Assembly (NCBI RefSeq): GCF_004769575.1
Contig: NZ_RQGA01000013.1
Span: forward strand, 124,001 to 188,000
Direction of reading: 5' to 3'
Origin: Leptospira perdikensis
GTDB lineage: Bacteria; Spirochaetota; Leptospiria; Leptospirales; Leptospiraceae
DNA length: 64,000 bases
The notes beneath the pieces are model-generated. The model was given only the letters and a program-made list of their open reading frames with translations, did no database searches and was not told the origin of the DNA. Position numbers and translations under genes: made by a program. Below, piece by piece: positions 46,343 through 54,821 of the stretch. Each line of letters opens with the position of its first letter. The stretch's first letter is position 1.

Positions 46343-47232
46343 TTTCCTCTATCTAAGTTTCTAATAGAACTGGATCCTTTTGATTCTAGAAGTGGCTCAT
46401 ACATCATCCAAGCAGTATTTTCGGTTACCAACTCATCTTCCAAAATTTCTTTTGTATCTTTCAAAATTTTTTTTCTGCGAATGGTATTCCTTCTGGTATA
46501 ACCTCCCCAAGGTTCTGCATGAAATCCGTGATAGGATTCATAAACTTGGTAAATGAAAGGAATGTCTACTTCGGAACGCCACTCCCCTTTTAAAAAATCA
46601 TCTTCTATCCATAAATGCAATACAAATGGTTGTTTGGTTGTATTTTTGATTTGTAAGTCAATATAATTGTAAGACAAAGTGGCACCCGATCCAAATGGTA
46701 GAGTTCTTTCGGAATCCGGAAAGATATCAAAACTATGCCGCCACCGTTCCTTTACTTCCAAAGGACTATGTAAAGTCATCCAATAGATGAGGTTGGCCAT
46801 TTGGCAAAGGCCACCGCCTGTGCGTTCTATAAAACTACCATTCCTCAGTTGCATCCCCAGCAAATATCCTTTGTGTTTTGTTGGTTTGCCCACAAGATAC
46901 CAAAACGAAAAAACTTGGTTTGGTTGGAGAATGACTCCATCTAACTTGGAAATGGCAATACTTAGATTTACCTTCTTATTTTCTTGAAGATACATGGGTA
47001 CGTCTTTGAGTCTGCGATAGATGGGAGAACTATGTTTAAAAATAGAAATGGGAAAGTTATGGGTTAACTTATCTAGGGATACTCTTATAGTTGCAAAGGA
47101 TTTTCTTTCGAGAAACCAAACCAAATAACGTTTCCATTGGAAATAAATCTTACCAAAAAACAATCGAAGATTTCCTCGATTGGTCTTTCGATACATACCC
47201 GGAATGGATTTTTTTTTGAAACTAAATCCCAT
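46339..47232 (-). CDS. VanW family protein
   Basis: 297 residues. The VanW signature is clear: NLSIAISKLDGVILQPNQVFSFWYLVGKPT, RTGGGLCQMANLIYWMTLHSPLEVKERWRHSFDIFPDSERTLPFG and YIDLQIKNTTKQPFVLHLWI. VanW proteins occur in some vancomycin clusters but have no fixed activity. The gene overlaps the membrane gene upstream by 11 bp and vanX-like by 4 bp, so these form one operon with the two genes before them. Confidence 0.9.
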   Translation of the reverse strand: MGFSFKKKSIPGMYRKTNRGNLRLFFGKIYFQWKRYLVWFLERKSFATIRVSLDKLTHNFPISIFKHSSPIYRRLKDVPMYLQENKKVNLSIAISKLDGVILQPNQVFSFWYLVGKPTKHKGYLLGMQLRNGSFIERTGGGLCQMANLIYWMTLHSPLEVKERWRHSFDIFPDSERTLPFGSGATLSYNYIDLQIKNTTKQPFVLHLWIEDDFLKGEWRSEVDIPFIYQVYESYHGFHAEPWGGYTRRNTIRRKKILKDTKEILEDELVTENTAWMMYEPLLESKGSSSIRNLDRGK

Positions 47233-48511
47233 AATTTTGTTTTCTCTTCATAAAATCAGGACGCTGTCTGTAAGGATTTTTCCAAGACTTGGCGATAGAT
47301 AGAAGTTTAGAATTTCTTTTTTCTAGCCACAAACGGTAACGTTGCCAATCTTTTTCTAAAACTAATTGATATTCACCTAAAGGTTGAACAAAGGAAAAAA
47401 TAGGTAGATTTTTTTCATCCTTACTTGCAAGTAAATTCTCATAGCGAATTCCATACACAGCCCGGTAGATTTCTGTTCCTTTTGGTAATTCAGAAATTGC
47501 TTTTGTATCCGGTTCCCAAGATAGACAATCTTTTCGAAATTGGAAATGATAGTATTCGCAAAAACCATGGTGGGCTACAAGTAATCCATTGTTAGGTACG
47601 GAAGCCATTGATTCACCCGGTATCCACATTAAATCATAAGGATATCGAAATAGATGAGGACTCGTAAACAATGTAAAAATCCAAAAACTTGTACCGAGTG
47701 TCCAAATCAAAATTTGAATTCGATTCCAAACCACGAAAACTTGGGCCACTAAAACCAAACTCAAAAGAATTCTGTATTGTATGTCTGCAAAATGGAAGAT
47801 AGGCAAGAGTAACATAAAACCAAAGAAAGCAATTGCCTTACGAATTTGGGTGAACTTCTCGTCACTTTTTCCAAATAATAAATACCCCCAGTCCCAGAGA
47901 ATACCAAATCCAGCAATTCCATAAGCGGCCGTTAGTGGGAATATTTCAGTATCATTGTAAAACCTTCCATTCGGATCATGAGGAAGAAAAAAAGGCAAAC
48001 TGAGAGAAAGGAGAAAAATGATTGGATAAAACTTAATAGATATTTGACTGAGAATCCAAATTCCGATACCCAGAACTCCCACCATTGGATGAAACCAAAA
48101 AGCCAATAAAAATAAAAGTACTGTGGCTCCCCACAGAATTCGATTCGTCCAAAAAGAAGACGAGGAAAATGATAAGGACGAATAAAAAGCAATACTAAGG
48201 ATCAAAAAACCCAATGCCCAACTTTGTTTTGGATATAAAAATCCAAGTAACAAAACAACAAAACTGGGAAATACAAAAGTGAACTTAAATTCCTTTTGTA
48301 ATAGAATCCAACGAGAGAGTATAATAGAAATTAACAACCAAACGGAAGTTAGAATTTGAAACAAAAATAAGGAGTGGTCTTGGATTCCAAAAATCTTTAG
48401 AAAAAGGGCAACGATATAAAAAACGGGAGAATGGTCTGGTGAATGTAATTTCCCTGTTTCTAATAGGGAAATTGCTTGAACACCATACCAATAAATATCC
48501 TTTCCGAACAA
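47222..48511 (-). CDS. multi-pass membrane protein with apparent 5' truncation
   Basis: 429 residues if begun at TTG 48511. The protein starts abruptly with FGKDIYWYGVQAISLLETGKLHSPDHSPVFYIVALFL, which in related GT-C-like membrane proteins follows an N-terminal helix. In-frame upstream sequence reaches a TAA after about 19 codons without an ATG or a helix. So either a non-ATG start is used or the 5' end has been lost. About ten helices remain and a soluble C-terminal domain. A sugar-transfer role is possible. Tightly placed between a glycan-binding-type lipoprotein and the VanW-like gene. Confidence 0.68.
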   Translation of the reverse strand: MFGKDIYWYGVQAISLLETGKLHSPDHSPVFYIVALFLKIFGIQDHSLFLFQILTSVWLLISIILSRWILLQKEFKFTFVFPSFVVLLLGFLYPKQSWALGFLILSIAFYSSLSFSSSSFWTNRILWGATVLLFLLAFWFHPMVGVLGIGIWILSQISIKFYPIIFLLSLSLPFFLPHDPNGRFYNDTEIFPLTAAYGIAGFGILWDWGYLLFGKSDEKFTQIRKAIAFFGFMLLLPIFHFADIQYRILLSLVLVAQVFVVWNRIQILIWTLGTSFWIFTLFTSPHLFRYPYDLMWIPGESMASVPNNGLLVAHHGFCEYYHFQFRKDCLSWEPDTKAISELPKGTEIYRAVYGIRYENLLASKDEKNLPIFSFVQPLGEYQLVLEKDWQRYRLWLEKRNSKLLSIAKSWKNPYRQRPDFMKRKQNYGI

Positions 48512-48516
48512 CGGGA

Positions 48517-49809
48517 TCAGTTGGAGATTTGGACTTTTTTGCCAATCATCTGCAATCCATTAGCAGACTTTTTAACAATAAGTGTATCACCAAAAATAAT
48601 AGTAGATTCCGCACTTGTTGTTTCTGCATAGGGGCTATTCGAATCTAAACTTTGTGTAACAACCTTGTGATCCCGTCCAAAAATCTTAATTTTGGCTTCG
48701 GTGGGAGAAGCTTCTAATAAAACCCAGTTTCCATCCAAAACCCTTTTTTCTGATACATCCTCTTTCCAAATGACGAACGATCCATTAGAACGAAATACAT
48801 AATCCAACCTTCCATCCGAAACATCACCAAACACTGCTTTATTGACAATGTTTGAAAGAATGGTATTCTTAGTTTTTGAAAGGATGGATTGTTTGAATTC
48901 ATCAGCGTTTTTATCAACTACTGTAAATCGTTTTCCTTTTTCTCCGAGTAAAATAATCTCAGCGATCACAGTGTCTTTCCAAGTTTTTCCAGGTCGCACT
49001 TTTTGGATGGTGAATGTAAACTTTTTCCCTGATAAAGTTTTTGGGAAAAATATTCTTTGGCCACCTTGTTTGTCTGCAATTTTGATCGGAAAAGATTCGG
49101 ATTCATTGGATACAGTTAGTTCGGTCACCGAACCATTTTTATAAAACAATGCATCTAATCTTTGATAACCGTTAAATATTTCCAAACCTGACAAATCAAT
49201 GTTGTCTTCTAATTCAATTTGAAAAGATTCCCCTTCTCCATTTTCTTTAGCGCCTTCTACCCAAGCAAAATCAATACTTCCGTCAAATAATCCGTAAGCA
49301 GGATAATTAGGAAGAGTGCTACTTGCAGTCACCTCACCTAAAATAGGTTCCGGGTATAACACATCTAACTTTTTACCATTTTGAAAAAAAGAAACCGCTT
49401 TGATTCCGTTTCCTGAGTCTGGTAACAAATAAACAACATGAACTCCATTAGATCTTATTTTTTGAGGAGTATCTTTAGAGCAGTCAAAATTTGTCGCATA
49501 ACTTCCATCTTTATAAAATGCAACGTAACCTTTTTTTTCTTGGCACTCAATGGAGATCTCACTAAAAAAGGCACGCCCATCTGTTTTTCCTGTTTGATTC
49601 CATTTTGTTCCGTTAGAGAAAAAAATTGTAATTCCATCTAAACTAGTTTCAGGTTTCCAATATTTGCCAGATTTAAATACATTAATGGGACTTGTGCCAT
49701 CAGCAGAGGATGCTGCCTGGATTCGTTCAATTACGATGGAATTCTCAATCGAACTATTTTTACAAAATAAGATTATGAAAGCCAAAAAAATTAGAATTAT
49801 TTTTTTCAA
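48517..49809 (-). CDS. lipoprotein with NADase-type glycan-binding-like domain
   Basis: 430 residues. A lipoprotein signal (FLAFIILFC, Cys16) is followed by a repeated toast-rack-like WNQTGK/WKPETS region and a jelly-roll domain at about residues 155-295 (ILGEVTASSTLPNYPAYGLFDGSIDFAWVEG, LEIFNGYQRLDALFYKNGSVTELTVS, VIAEIILLG) like the glycan-binding domain first seen at the start of streptococcal NADase. It should bind carbohydrate outside the cell. It is the likely first gene of the operon leading to the VanW- and VanX-like genes. Confidence 0.85.
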   Translation of the reverse strand: MKKIILIFLAFIILFCKNSSIENSIVIERIQAASSADGTSPINVFKSGKYWKPETSLDGITIFFSNGTKWNQTGKTDGRAFFSEISIECQEKKGYVAFYKDGSYATNFDCSKDTPQKIRSNGVHVVYLLPDSGNGIKAVSFFQNGKKLDVLYPEPILGEVTASSTLPNYPAYGLFDGSIDFAWVEGAKENGEGESFQIELEDNIDLSGLEIFNGYQRLDALFYKNGSVTELTVSNESESFPIKIADKQGGQRIFFPKTLSGKKFTFTIQKVRPGKTWKDTVIAEIILLGEKGKRFTVVDKNADEFKQSILSKTKNTILSNIVNKAVFGDVSDGRLDYVFRSNGSFVIWKEDVSEKRVLDGNWVLLEASPTEAKIKIFGRDHKVVTQSLDSNSPYAETTSAESTIIFGDTLIVKKSANGLQMIGKKVQISN

Positions 49810-49860
49810 AAGATTTTACCTCGGCAGGTACAAAGAATTCAGAACTATTTCGACTTAGAC

Positions 49861-49991
49861 AAGTAAAAATTTTACTTGATTGAGATCAGCCGAAACAATT
49901 TATTTTTCGTGTCGCATAGCAATCAAAATACGAAAGATGTTCCTATCCATTTTGACAAGTTTTCCCAGTTTGTAAGTCTTTATTTTACAAA
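49861..49991. promoter_or_regulatory. two inverted repeats in the divergent control region
   Basis: AAGTAAAA-A-TTTTACTT (49861-49877) and TTTGTAA-N9-TTACAAA (49969-49991) lie in the 246-bp gap between the divergent lipoprotein gene and the Crp-like regulator gene. Either could be an operator, possibly for autoregulation. Nothing else is seen in the gap. Confidence 0.4.
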
Positions 49992-50055
49992 GAAAAAAGA
50001 ACAAAGAATCGGTAGACAAGGTCACAAACAATAGGATACATTGAGCATCTATTTG

Positions 50056-50622
50056 ATGAAAGATCCAAAACTCGTACATCTTGACCCCAATGGGATCCGC
50101 CAACTTTTCCTGACTCATGGCAAAAAAATCAAACTAAAGAAAAAAGAAATTTTTGCAAAACAAGGCCTTCCGCTATTTAGCGTTGGTTTGGTTGGAACTG
50201 GAGGATTCAAACTGGTTTACAAACAAGGCAAAAAGGAATGGATCAAATCTTTTATCTTTGAAGGTGGGCTTTTGGGAAGTTTACCGAGCATTCTTGGACA
50301 CCAAACAAGTAAATATTCCATCTTAGCTTTAGAACCAAGTGAAGTGTTTGTACTCACTGCAAATGTGTTCAAAACAAAAATGGAAAAGGAAAATCAATAC
50401 AAAGACTTCCTGATCCAATTTCTATCAAATTTGTATTTGAAAAAAGAAGAACGAGTGGCCGATTTTCTACTCTTAGAACCTGAAAAAAGATACAAAAAGT
50501 TTATTCAAGAATACCATTCCGTTCTGGAAAGAATTTCCCAAATCGACCAAGCGGCCTATTTGGGAATTACCAACGTAGCTCTCAGTCGGATCAAAAAGAG
50601 GATTTTTGAAGATATTCGTTAA
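50056..50622 (+). CDS. Crp/Fnr-family cyclic-nucleotide-binding-like regulator
   Basis: 188 residues. The N-terminal double-stranded beta-helix is recognisable (IKLKKKEIFAKQGLPLFSVGLVGTGGFKLVYKQ, FIFEGGLLGSLPSIL) and the C-terminal helix-turn-helix segment (SQIDQAAYLGITNVALSRIKKRIF) follows a long helix. The ATG at 50056 was preferred to a TTG 15 bases before it. Ligand-binding Arg/Glu residues are not clearly conserved, so the ligand is uncertain. The 3' end overlaps the convergent DJ-1 gene by 32 bp. Confidence 0.85.
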   Translation: MKDPKLVHLDPNGIRQLFLTHGKKIKLKKKEIFAKQGLPLFSVGLVGTGGFKLVYKQGKKEWIKSFIFEGGLLGSLPSILGHQTSKYSILALEPSEVFVLTANVFKTKMEKENQYKDFLIQFLSNLYLKKEERVADFLLLEPEKRYKKFIQEYHSVLERISQIDQAAYLGITNVALSRIKKRIFEDIR

Positions 50623-51499
50623 TCGCACCTAAGTATAATTTGGTGAACTCGTCTCCTGAAAATGGATTCTGAGAAGTGACTAAATTTCGATCGCGAGTCG
50701 CATACCCACTTGCTGGAAATAAAGAAGATTCGTATTTCATTCCTCGTTCTATTAGTAAGTCAGAAATTTTTCTAACTTTAGGACTTCCTTTCATCACAAA
50801 GGTTTCAATAAACCACTCTTCTATTTTGGTAACAGAATTCACTCGATAACCTTGGAATAAAAATCCTTCTCCGTTTGTTCCGCTAGGAAGTGTGGTAAGT
50901 AAGGCAGGTGCATGGCATACAAGCCCGATGATTTTTCCTTGGTGATGAAAGGAGGAAATTAAAACGGGAAGGTTTTCATCATACAACAAATCGCTCATTA
51001 ACCCTTGCCCACCGGGAATGAGTAAACTCAAATAACTTTGGTGATCTTTAGTAACGGATTGTAATGGGATGGGGTTTTGAAAGGATGGATGTGAATTTAA
51101 AAAACGAATAGCTTCTTCTTTTTCTTCCTTAGATTTCCAATATTTATCTTTTAAACTTTCAGGATCCAACGTAGCTTTTTTCCCTTCGGGTGTTGCAAAT
51201 ACAAAATCAAAACCAAAATGATCTAAAGCAATCATTGGATGATAGAGTTCATTCACGAATACTCCGGTCGGATGTTTGCGATTTCCATCTAACAAAAGTG
51301 TATTTGCGGCACTCATGACAATGAGAACTTTTGGTTTGGGTTTTGCAGAGATCGATGATTGTAAAAATACCAATCCCAGAAGCAAAATGACTCGTAACGC
51401 AGGACTAAAGATCCATTGAAAAAAATGGATCGGATTGGTTTTTAGAATTCTTTCTAAATGAAAAAAGGATATTATTTGATTCCTGATTGGATTCGACAT
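50591..51499 (-). CDS. DJ-1/PfpI (Hsp31-like) family protein, exported
   Basis: 302 residues. After a 55-residue N-terminus with one hydrophobic segment comes the DJ-1/PfpI domain: KVLIVMSAANTLLLDG, ELYHPMIALDHFGFDFVFATPEG, LLIPGGQGLM and IGLVCHAPALLTT with the nucleophile Cys near residue 195 followed by His. Members act as glyoxalases, deglycase-like enzymes or chaperones. A signal or membrane anchor is unusual but seen in some. Divergent from nothing nearby. Its upstream region holds a strong inverted repeat. Confidence 0.88.
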   Translation of the reverse strand: MSNPIRNQIISFFHLERILKTNPIHFFQWIFSPALRVILLLGLVFLQSSISAKPKPKVLIVMSAANTLLLDGNRKHPTGVFVNELYHPMIALDHFGFDFVFATPEGKKATLDPESLKDKYWKSKEEKEEAIRFLNSHPSFQNPIPLQSVTKDHQSYLSLLIPGGQGLMSDLLYDENLPVLISSFHHQGKIIGLVCHAPALLTTLPSGTNGEGFLFQGYRVNSVTKIEEWFIETFVMKGSPKVRKISDLLIERGMKYESSLFPASGYATRDRNLVTSQNPFSGDEFTKLYLGAINEYLQKSSF

Positions 51500-51527
51500 G
51501 GAAAAACACTCACTTCTATTTTGAATT

Positions 51528-51607
51528 AGTTCCCTACCAAAAATAGAAGGGAACTTCTCTAATAGAGGTGCTAAAGAAATGAATTCATTTTAACCTAAGT
51601 TAAAATG
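51528..51607. promoter_or_regulatory. inverted repeats upstream of the DJ-1/PfpI gene
   Basis: CATTTTAAC (51586-51594) and GTTAAAATG (51599-51607) form a 9-bp perfect inverted repeat with 4-nt spacing, and AGTTCCCT (51528-51535) pairs with AGGGAACT (51548-51555). The first looks like an operator for the minus-strand DJ-1 gene. The second could be a terminator-like hairpin. The 168-bp gap holds no gene. Confidence 0.4.
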
Positions 51608-51667
51608 TTAAAATTCCCATCCGAAATATCTTAAAATTTCCGAACCAATCGTACATTCTGTTTTTTC

Positions 51668-52699
51668 CTAAAACAAATCGATGGTTTCGAATCCTTGTAA
51701 CAACTGCACTTCCACCTTTTCTTCTTCAGTTCGTTTCAAAATGTATTTCATGTTGGCATCAAAATCATCTCCAAGCCGGAGGTTTGGTTCCAATGGTTCT
51801 GATAGTGGTTTGAAAAAATTATCCCAATGGATGGGTATTAACAATTTGGGTTTTAAAGTTTGTACGGTTTGTTTGTAGAATTGTTCCTGGAAAGGAATGG
51901 GTTGTAAAGAAAGTTGAGCAATTCCCAAAAACAAAACATCTACTTTGATTTTATCAAAAGCTCCTTCTACAAAGTTTGTACTACTTTTGATTAAAATTTT
52001 ATTTTTTCCATGTTGGATTAAAAAATCAAAGGTTCCTCCTTCGATATAGTCGGTTGCTTTCACCGGTGTTTTTAGTGGAGATTCAATGTTCGGGTGGTTC
52101 GGATCGGTGGCATTTGTTTTTCCGAGAATTCGAAATGGCGGAGTGTGTTTGGACTCCAAAACAGTAATGGTAAACTTTCCAATGGTAATTGGTTTTCCCG
52201 GTTGGAACTTCTGCATTTGTTCTGGGAGAAGTCCTGCACCAATTCCCACATTCAGAGTGGAAGTGGAACCAAACAACTTCGCCTTTGTTTGTTTGGCGAC
52301 AAGTGGTGAGTCCATTACATGATCATAATGAGAATGGCAAACAAAAATGGCCTGAAGGCGATCGATTTTTGCTTTTTCGATTACAGATTGAACTGTAGAT
52401 GGATCGGATTCTATTTTAGAAAAAGCGGTTTTCCATAAAGATGGCCTAGAAAAGAATCCGTCGGTTAGGATTTGTGTTTCCCCATCATCTAACAATATAG
52501 ATGCGGTTCCAAAAAAAGTGGCTCGCACCTTCCCTTTAGGAATGGAACTTATTGTACTCTCATGCGGAAAATATGAATCATACTGGCTTAAAGTTCCGGA
52601 AGGACGAAGGGCACAATGAGAATAAAAGAGGATGAGTGACAAATAAAAGAAAGAGGGGAATAATTTTAATTTCTTAGGAAAACTCGTTTTGGTTATCAT
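51668..52699 (-). CDS. metallo-beta-lactamase-fold lipoprotein
   Basis: 343 residues. The ATG at 52699 gives a lipoprotein signal (ILFYSHC, Cys25). The longer frame from 52864 runs across a structured repeat and is not used. The MBL metal motif is VCHSHYDHVMD (HxHxDH) near residue 130. Further His are in ESKHTPP and PIHWDNF near the C-terminus. UlaG-like/NAPE-PLD-like hydrolases share this layout, so a phosphodiester or lactone could be the substrate, but this is not fixed. Confidence 0.87.
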   Translation of the reverse strand: MITKTSFPKKLKLFPSFFYLSLILFYSHCALRPSGTLSQYDSYFPHESTISSIPKGKVRATFFGTASILLDDGETQILTDGFFSRPSLWKTAFSKIESDPSTVQSVIEKAKIDRLQAIFVCHSHYDHVMDSPLVAKQTKAKLFGSTSTLNVGIGAGLLPEQMQKFQPGKPITIGKFTITVLESKHTPPFRILGKTNATDPNHPNIESPLKTPVKATDYIEGGTFDFLIQHGKNKILIKSSTNFVEGAFDKIKVDVLFLGIAQLSLQPIPFQEQFYKQTVQTLKPKLLIPIHWDNFFKPLSEPLEPNLRLGDDFDANMKYILKRTEEEKVEVQLLQGFETIDLF

Positions 52700-52773
52700 A
52701 ACGAACAAATTTGGCAGAACGAAATTCTTATGGCAAACTCTTTCTATTCGTATAAAAGTTTGGATTCTATTTT

Positions 52774-52868
52774 GCGAGAGGGATTTGGAGGGCTTGGTCT
52801 CCGAGAACGCAAAGCGGTATCGGAGACGGGAGCGAACGCGGACTCCGGAAAAGCCCGGGCCCATCGGG
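52774..52868 (+). repeat. structured intergenic repeat, copy B
   Basis: On the plus strand it matches copy A (32301-32383, minus): GCG, GGGAT, GGGCTTGGTCTC, GAGACGGGAGCGAA, GCG, CCGGA and AGCCCGG. Here the outer stem is GGGCTT/AAGCCC (52790-52795 with 52851-52856), the hairpin GTCTCCGA/TCGGAGAC (52797-52804 with 52820-52827) with a small CGC/GCG stem in its loop, and CGGG/TCCG. It lies in the 282-bp gap between the MBL lipoprotein and SDR genes. Confidence 0.7.
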
Positions 52869-52981
52869 ACTCGCCAAGGATAAAGAAAGAGAATTTTAGA
52901 TTCGGCGAGATTTCATTTTTGTTTTAAAGATTCCGAAGGATTTGTTTGCGCCAGAGGTTGGATCTTAGTCTAAGATTCAAT

Positions 52982-54034
52982 ATGAAATCTATCAATTCAG
53001 AATTGCCCATTGTTGTGACAGGAGGATCGGGATATATTGCTTCCTGGATCGTCAAATATTTGTTAGAAGACGGAAAATCAGTTCGAACCACTGTGAGAAG
53101 TCTAAAGGATACCAAAAAAATATCCCAACTATTAGAACTAAAAGATAAATTCAAAGACAAACTTGTCTTATTAGAAGCTGACCTCTTGTTGGAGAAAAGT
53201 TTTGATGCAGCGATCGAAGGTACAGAACTTGTCATTCACACGGCTTCTCCATTTTTTGTTGCGGGCATTAAAGATGCACAAAAACAATTGATTGATCCAG
53301 CTTTACAAGGAACACGAAATGTTCTTGAATCTTGTAATCGAATCTCGTCAGTAAAACGAGTTGTACTAACGTCTAGTGTTGCTGCAATTCATGGTGATAA
53401 TATTGATTCGTTACAAGTACCTAACAATACCTTTACCGAGGAACATTGGAATACAACAAGTAACTTAAAACACCAACCATATGCTTACTCAAAAACATTG
53501 GCCGAAAAAGAAGCATGGGAAATTCAAAAGAGACAATCACGTTGGGATTTAGTTGTGATCAATCCATCATTTGTGATGGGCCCATCGCTTTCGAAGAGAC
53601 TCGATGGAACGAGTGTTGAGTTTATGAAAAATATGTTGAAGGGAGTGTTTCGGACCGGTGTTCCCGATACGAAGATGGGATTTGTTGATGTGAGGGATGT
53701 TGCGAAGGCACATATCTTAGCAGGATTTACTCCTAATGCAAAAGGAAGGCATATCACTTCGGCGGAAGTCATGCCAATGTTAGGTGTGGCAAAAATCATC
53801 AAAGAAAATTTTGGGAACAAGTATTCGGTTCCCACAGGTAATCTTCCTAAAGCGCTTGTGTATGTGATTGGACCTTTCTTTGGATTATCTTGGGGTTATA
53901 CAAAAAATAACATTGGCCAACCATTGAATCTAAACAATCAATATAGCAAAACTGATTTAGGACTAACCTATCGTCCGTTAAATGAAACTTTTATTGACCA
54001 TGTAAACCAAATGGAGAGTTCGGGATTGTTATGA
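52982..54034 (+). CDS. extended SDR, dihydroflavonol-reductase-like NAD(P) oxidoreductase
   Basis: 350 residues. The nucleotide-binding motif [21 protein letters not shown] is at residues 11-31 and the catalytic Tyr/Lys pair in [12 protein letters not shown] near residue 168, with Ser in [12 protein letters not shown]. It belongs to the extended SDR group that includes dihydroflavonol 4-reductases and aldehyde reductases. The substrate is not known. The ATG at 52982 was preferred to one 36 bases before it because the N-terminus then starts at the usual distance from the Rossmann motif. Confidence 0.9.
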   Translation: MKSINSELPIVVTGGSGYIASWIVKYLLEDGKSVRTTVRSLKDTKKISQLLELKDKFKDKLVLLEADLLLEKSFDAAIEGTELVIHTASPFFVAGIKDAQKQLIDPALQGTRNVLESCNRISSVKRVVLTSSVAAIHGDNIDSLQVPNNTFTEEHWNTTSNLKHQPYAYSKTLAEKEAWEIQKRQSRWDLVVINPSFVMGPSLSKRLDGTSVEFMKNMLKGVFRTGVPDTKMGFVDVRDVAKAHILAGFTPNAKGRHITSAEVMPMLGVAKIIKENFGNKYSVPTGNLPKALVYVIGPFFGLSWGYTKNNIGQPLNLNNQYSKTDLGLTYRPLNETFIDHVNQMESSGLL

Positions 54035-54155
54035 TCCCACTCCACTTTCCCTTTTGCAAAGTGACTGAAATACTGGTGAAACTGCGAAGTTTTCTTTAGA
54101 ATTTTGGGAGAGATTGGATTCCCAAGAGACAAGAGTTGGATTTTATGGTAGGAGT

Positions 54156-54210
54156 TGGGCCGGGAATGAACTCCCACAAGCCCACCTCCACCGCCCATTC
54201 AGGGTGGGGG
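54156..54210 (+). other. structured GC-rich intergenic sequence
   Basis: TGGGC (54156-54160) pairs with GCCCA (54180-54184), enclosing GGGA/TCCC, followed by a 9-position stem CCACCGCCC/GGGTGGGGG (54188-54210, one mismatch and one G-T) with loop ATTCA. The GC content is well above the surroundings. It lies 26 bp before the DUF4269 gene. It may be an intergenic repeat or an RNA hairpin. Only one copy in the window was seen. Confidence 0.45.
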
Positions 54211-54236
54211 CCGAGACCTGACACACGAGACATAAT

Positions 54237-54821
54237 ATGCAATCCCTCCAATCCAATCCGTTTTTAGGAACGGATTATTTACAGTCAGGAACCGCTAAAC
54301 AGAAGGAATTGCTAGCTGATTTAGAAGAATGGAAAATTCTAAAATGTTTACATGGTTTCAAACCCGTAATTGCAGGAACCATTCCGTTGGACATCGATAC
54401 CGAAACCAGTGATGTGGATATCCTCGTAAAATTTAATATTCCTGCGCATTTACAAAAGATTTGTTATGCCAAATTCCGCAATTTACCAAATTATAGTTTT
54501 TCAGAAAAAACAATATCTCTCCGTGTAACTTTAATTTGTCGATTTGAAACAAAAAAATTTAAATACGAAATCTTTGGACAATCGGTAGAACCGATAGAAC
54601 AGTATGGTTGGATCCATATGATGGTAGAAAATCGTTTTTTAACTTTGGCAAACCCATCCTTTCGTGAAGAAATTCGTAATCTCAAAAAACAAGGTATCAA
54701 AACAGAACCTGCTTTTTGTACATTGTTGAATTTGAAAGGTGATCCGTACAAAACCTTAGCCCAATGGAATCAAAAAACAGAGGAACAGTTTCGAGAATTA
54801 CTCATCCAAAGAGGGTTTTAA
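54237..54821 (+). CDS. DUF4269 protein, nucleotidyltransferase-like
   Basis: 194 residues. The motif IAGTIPLDIDTETSDVDILV near residue 45 is typical of DUF4269, with Asp residues placed as in the nucleotidyltransferase superfamily. YGWIHMMVENRFLTLANPSFREEIRNLKKQGIKTEPAF follows. Its reaction is not known. It is convergent with alkB and overlaps it by 4 bp at the stop codons. Confidence 0.88.
   Translation: MQSLQSNPFLGTDYLQSGTAKQKELLADLEEWKILKCLHGFKPVIAGTIPLDIDTETSDVDILVKFNIPAHLQKICYAKFRNLPNYSFSEKTISLRVTLICRFETKKFKYEIFGQSVEPIEQYGWIHMMVENRFLTLANPSFREEIRNLKKQGIKTEPAFCTLLNLKGDPYKTLAQWNQKTEEQFRELLIQRGF

Noticed and set aside
45656..47232. Vancomycin resistance cluster
   Set aside because: Only VanX- and VanW-like genes are present. 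The ligase, dehydrogenase and VanRS genes are missing.
52700..52864. N-terminal extension of the MBL-fold protein to 52864
   Set aside because: It is translation across structured repeat copy B in reverse. The ATG at 52699 gives a proper lipoprotein signal.
52940..52975. Third Flavo-1-like copy (CGAAGGATTTG and GCGCCAG words)
   Set aside because: The words are too close together and no pairing partner or loop of the right size is present.
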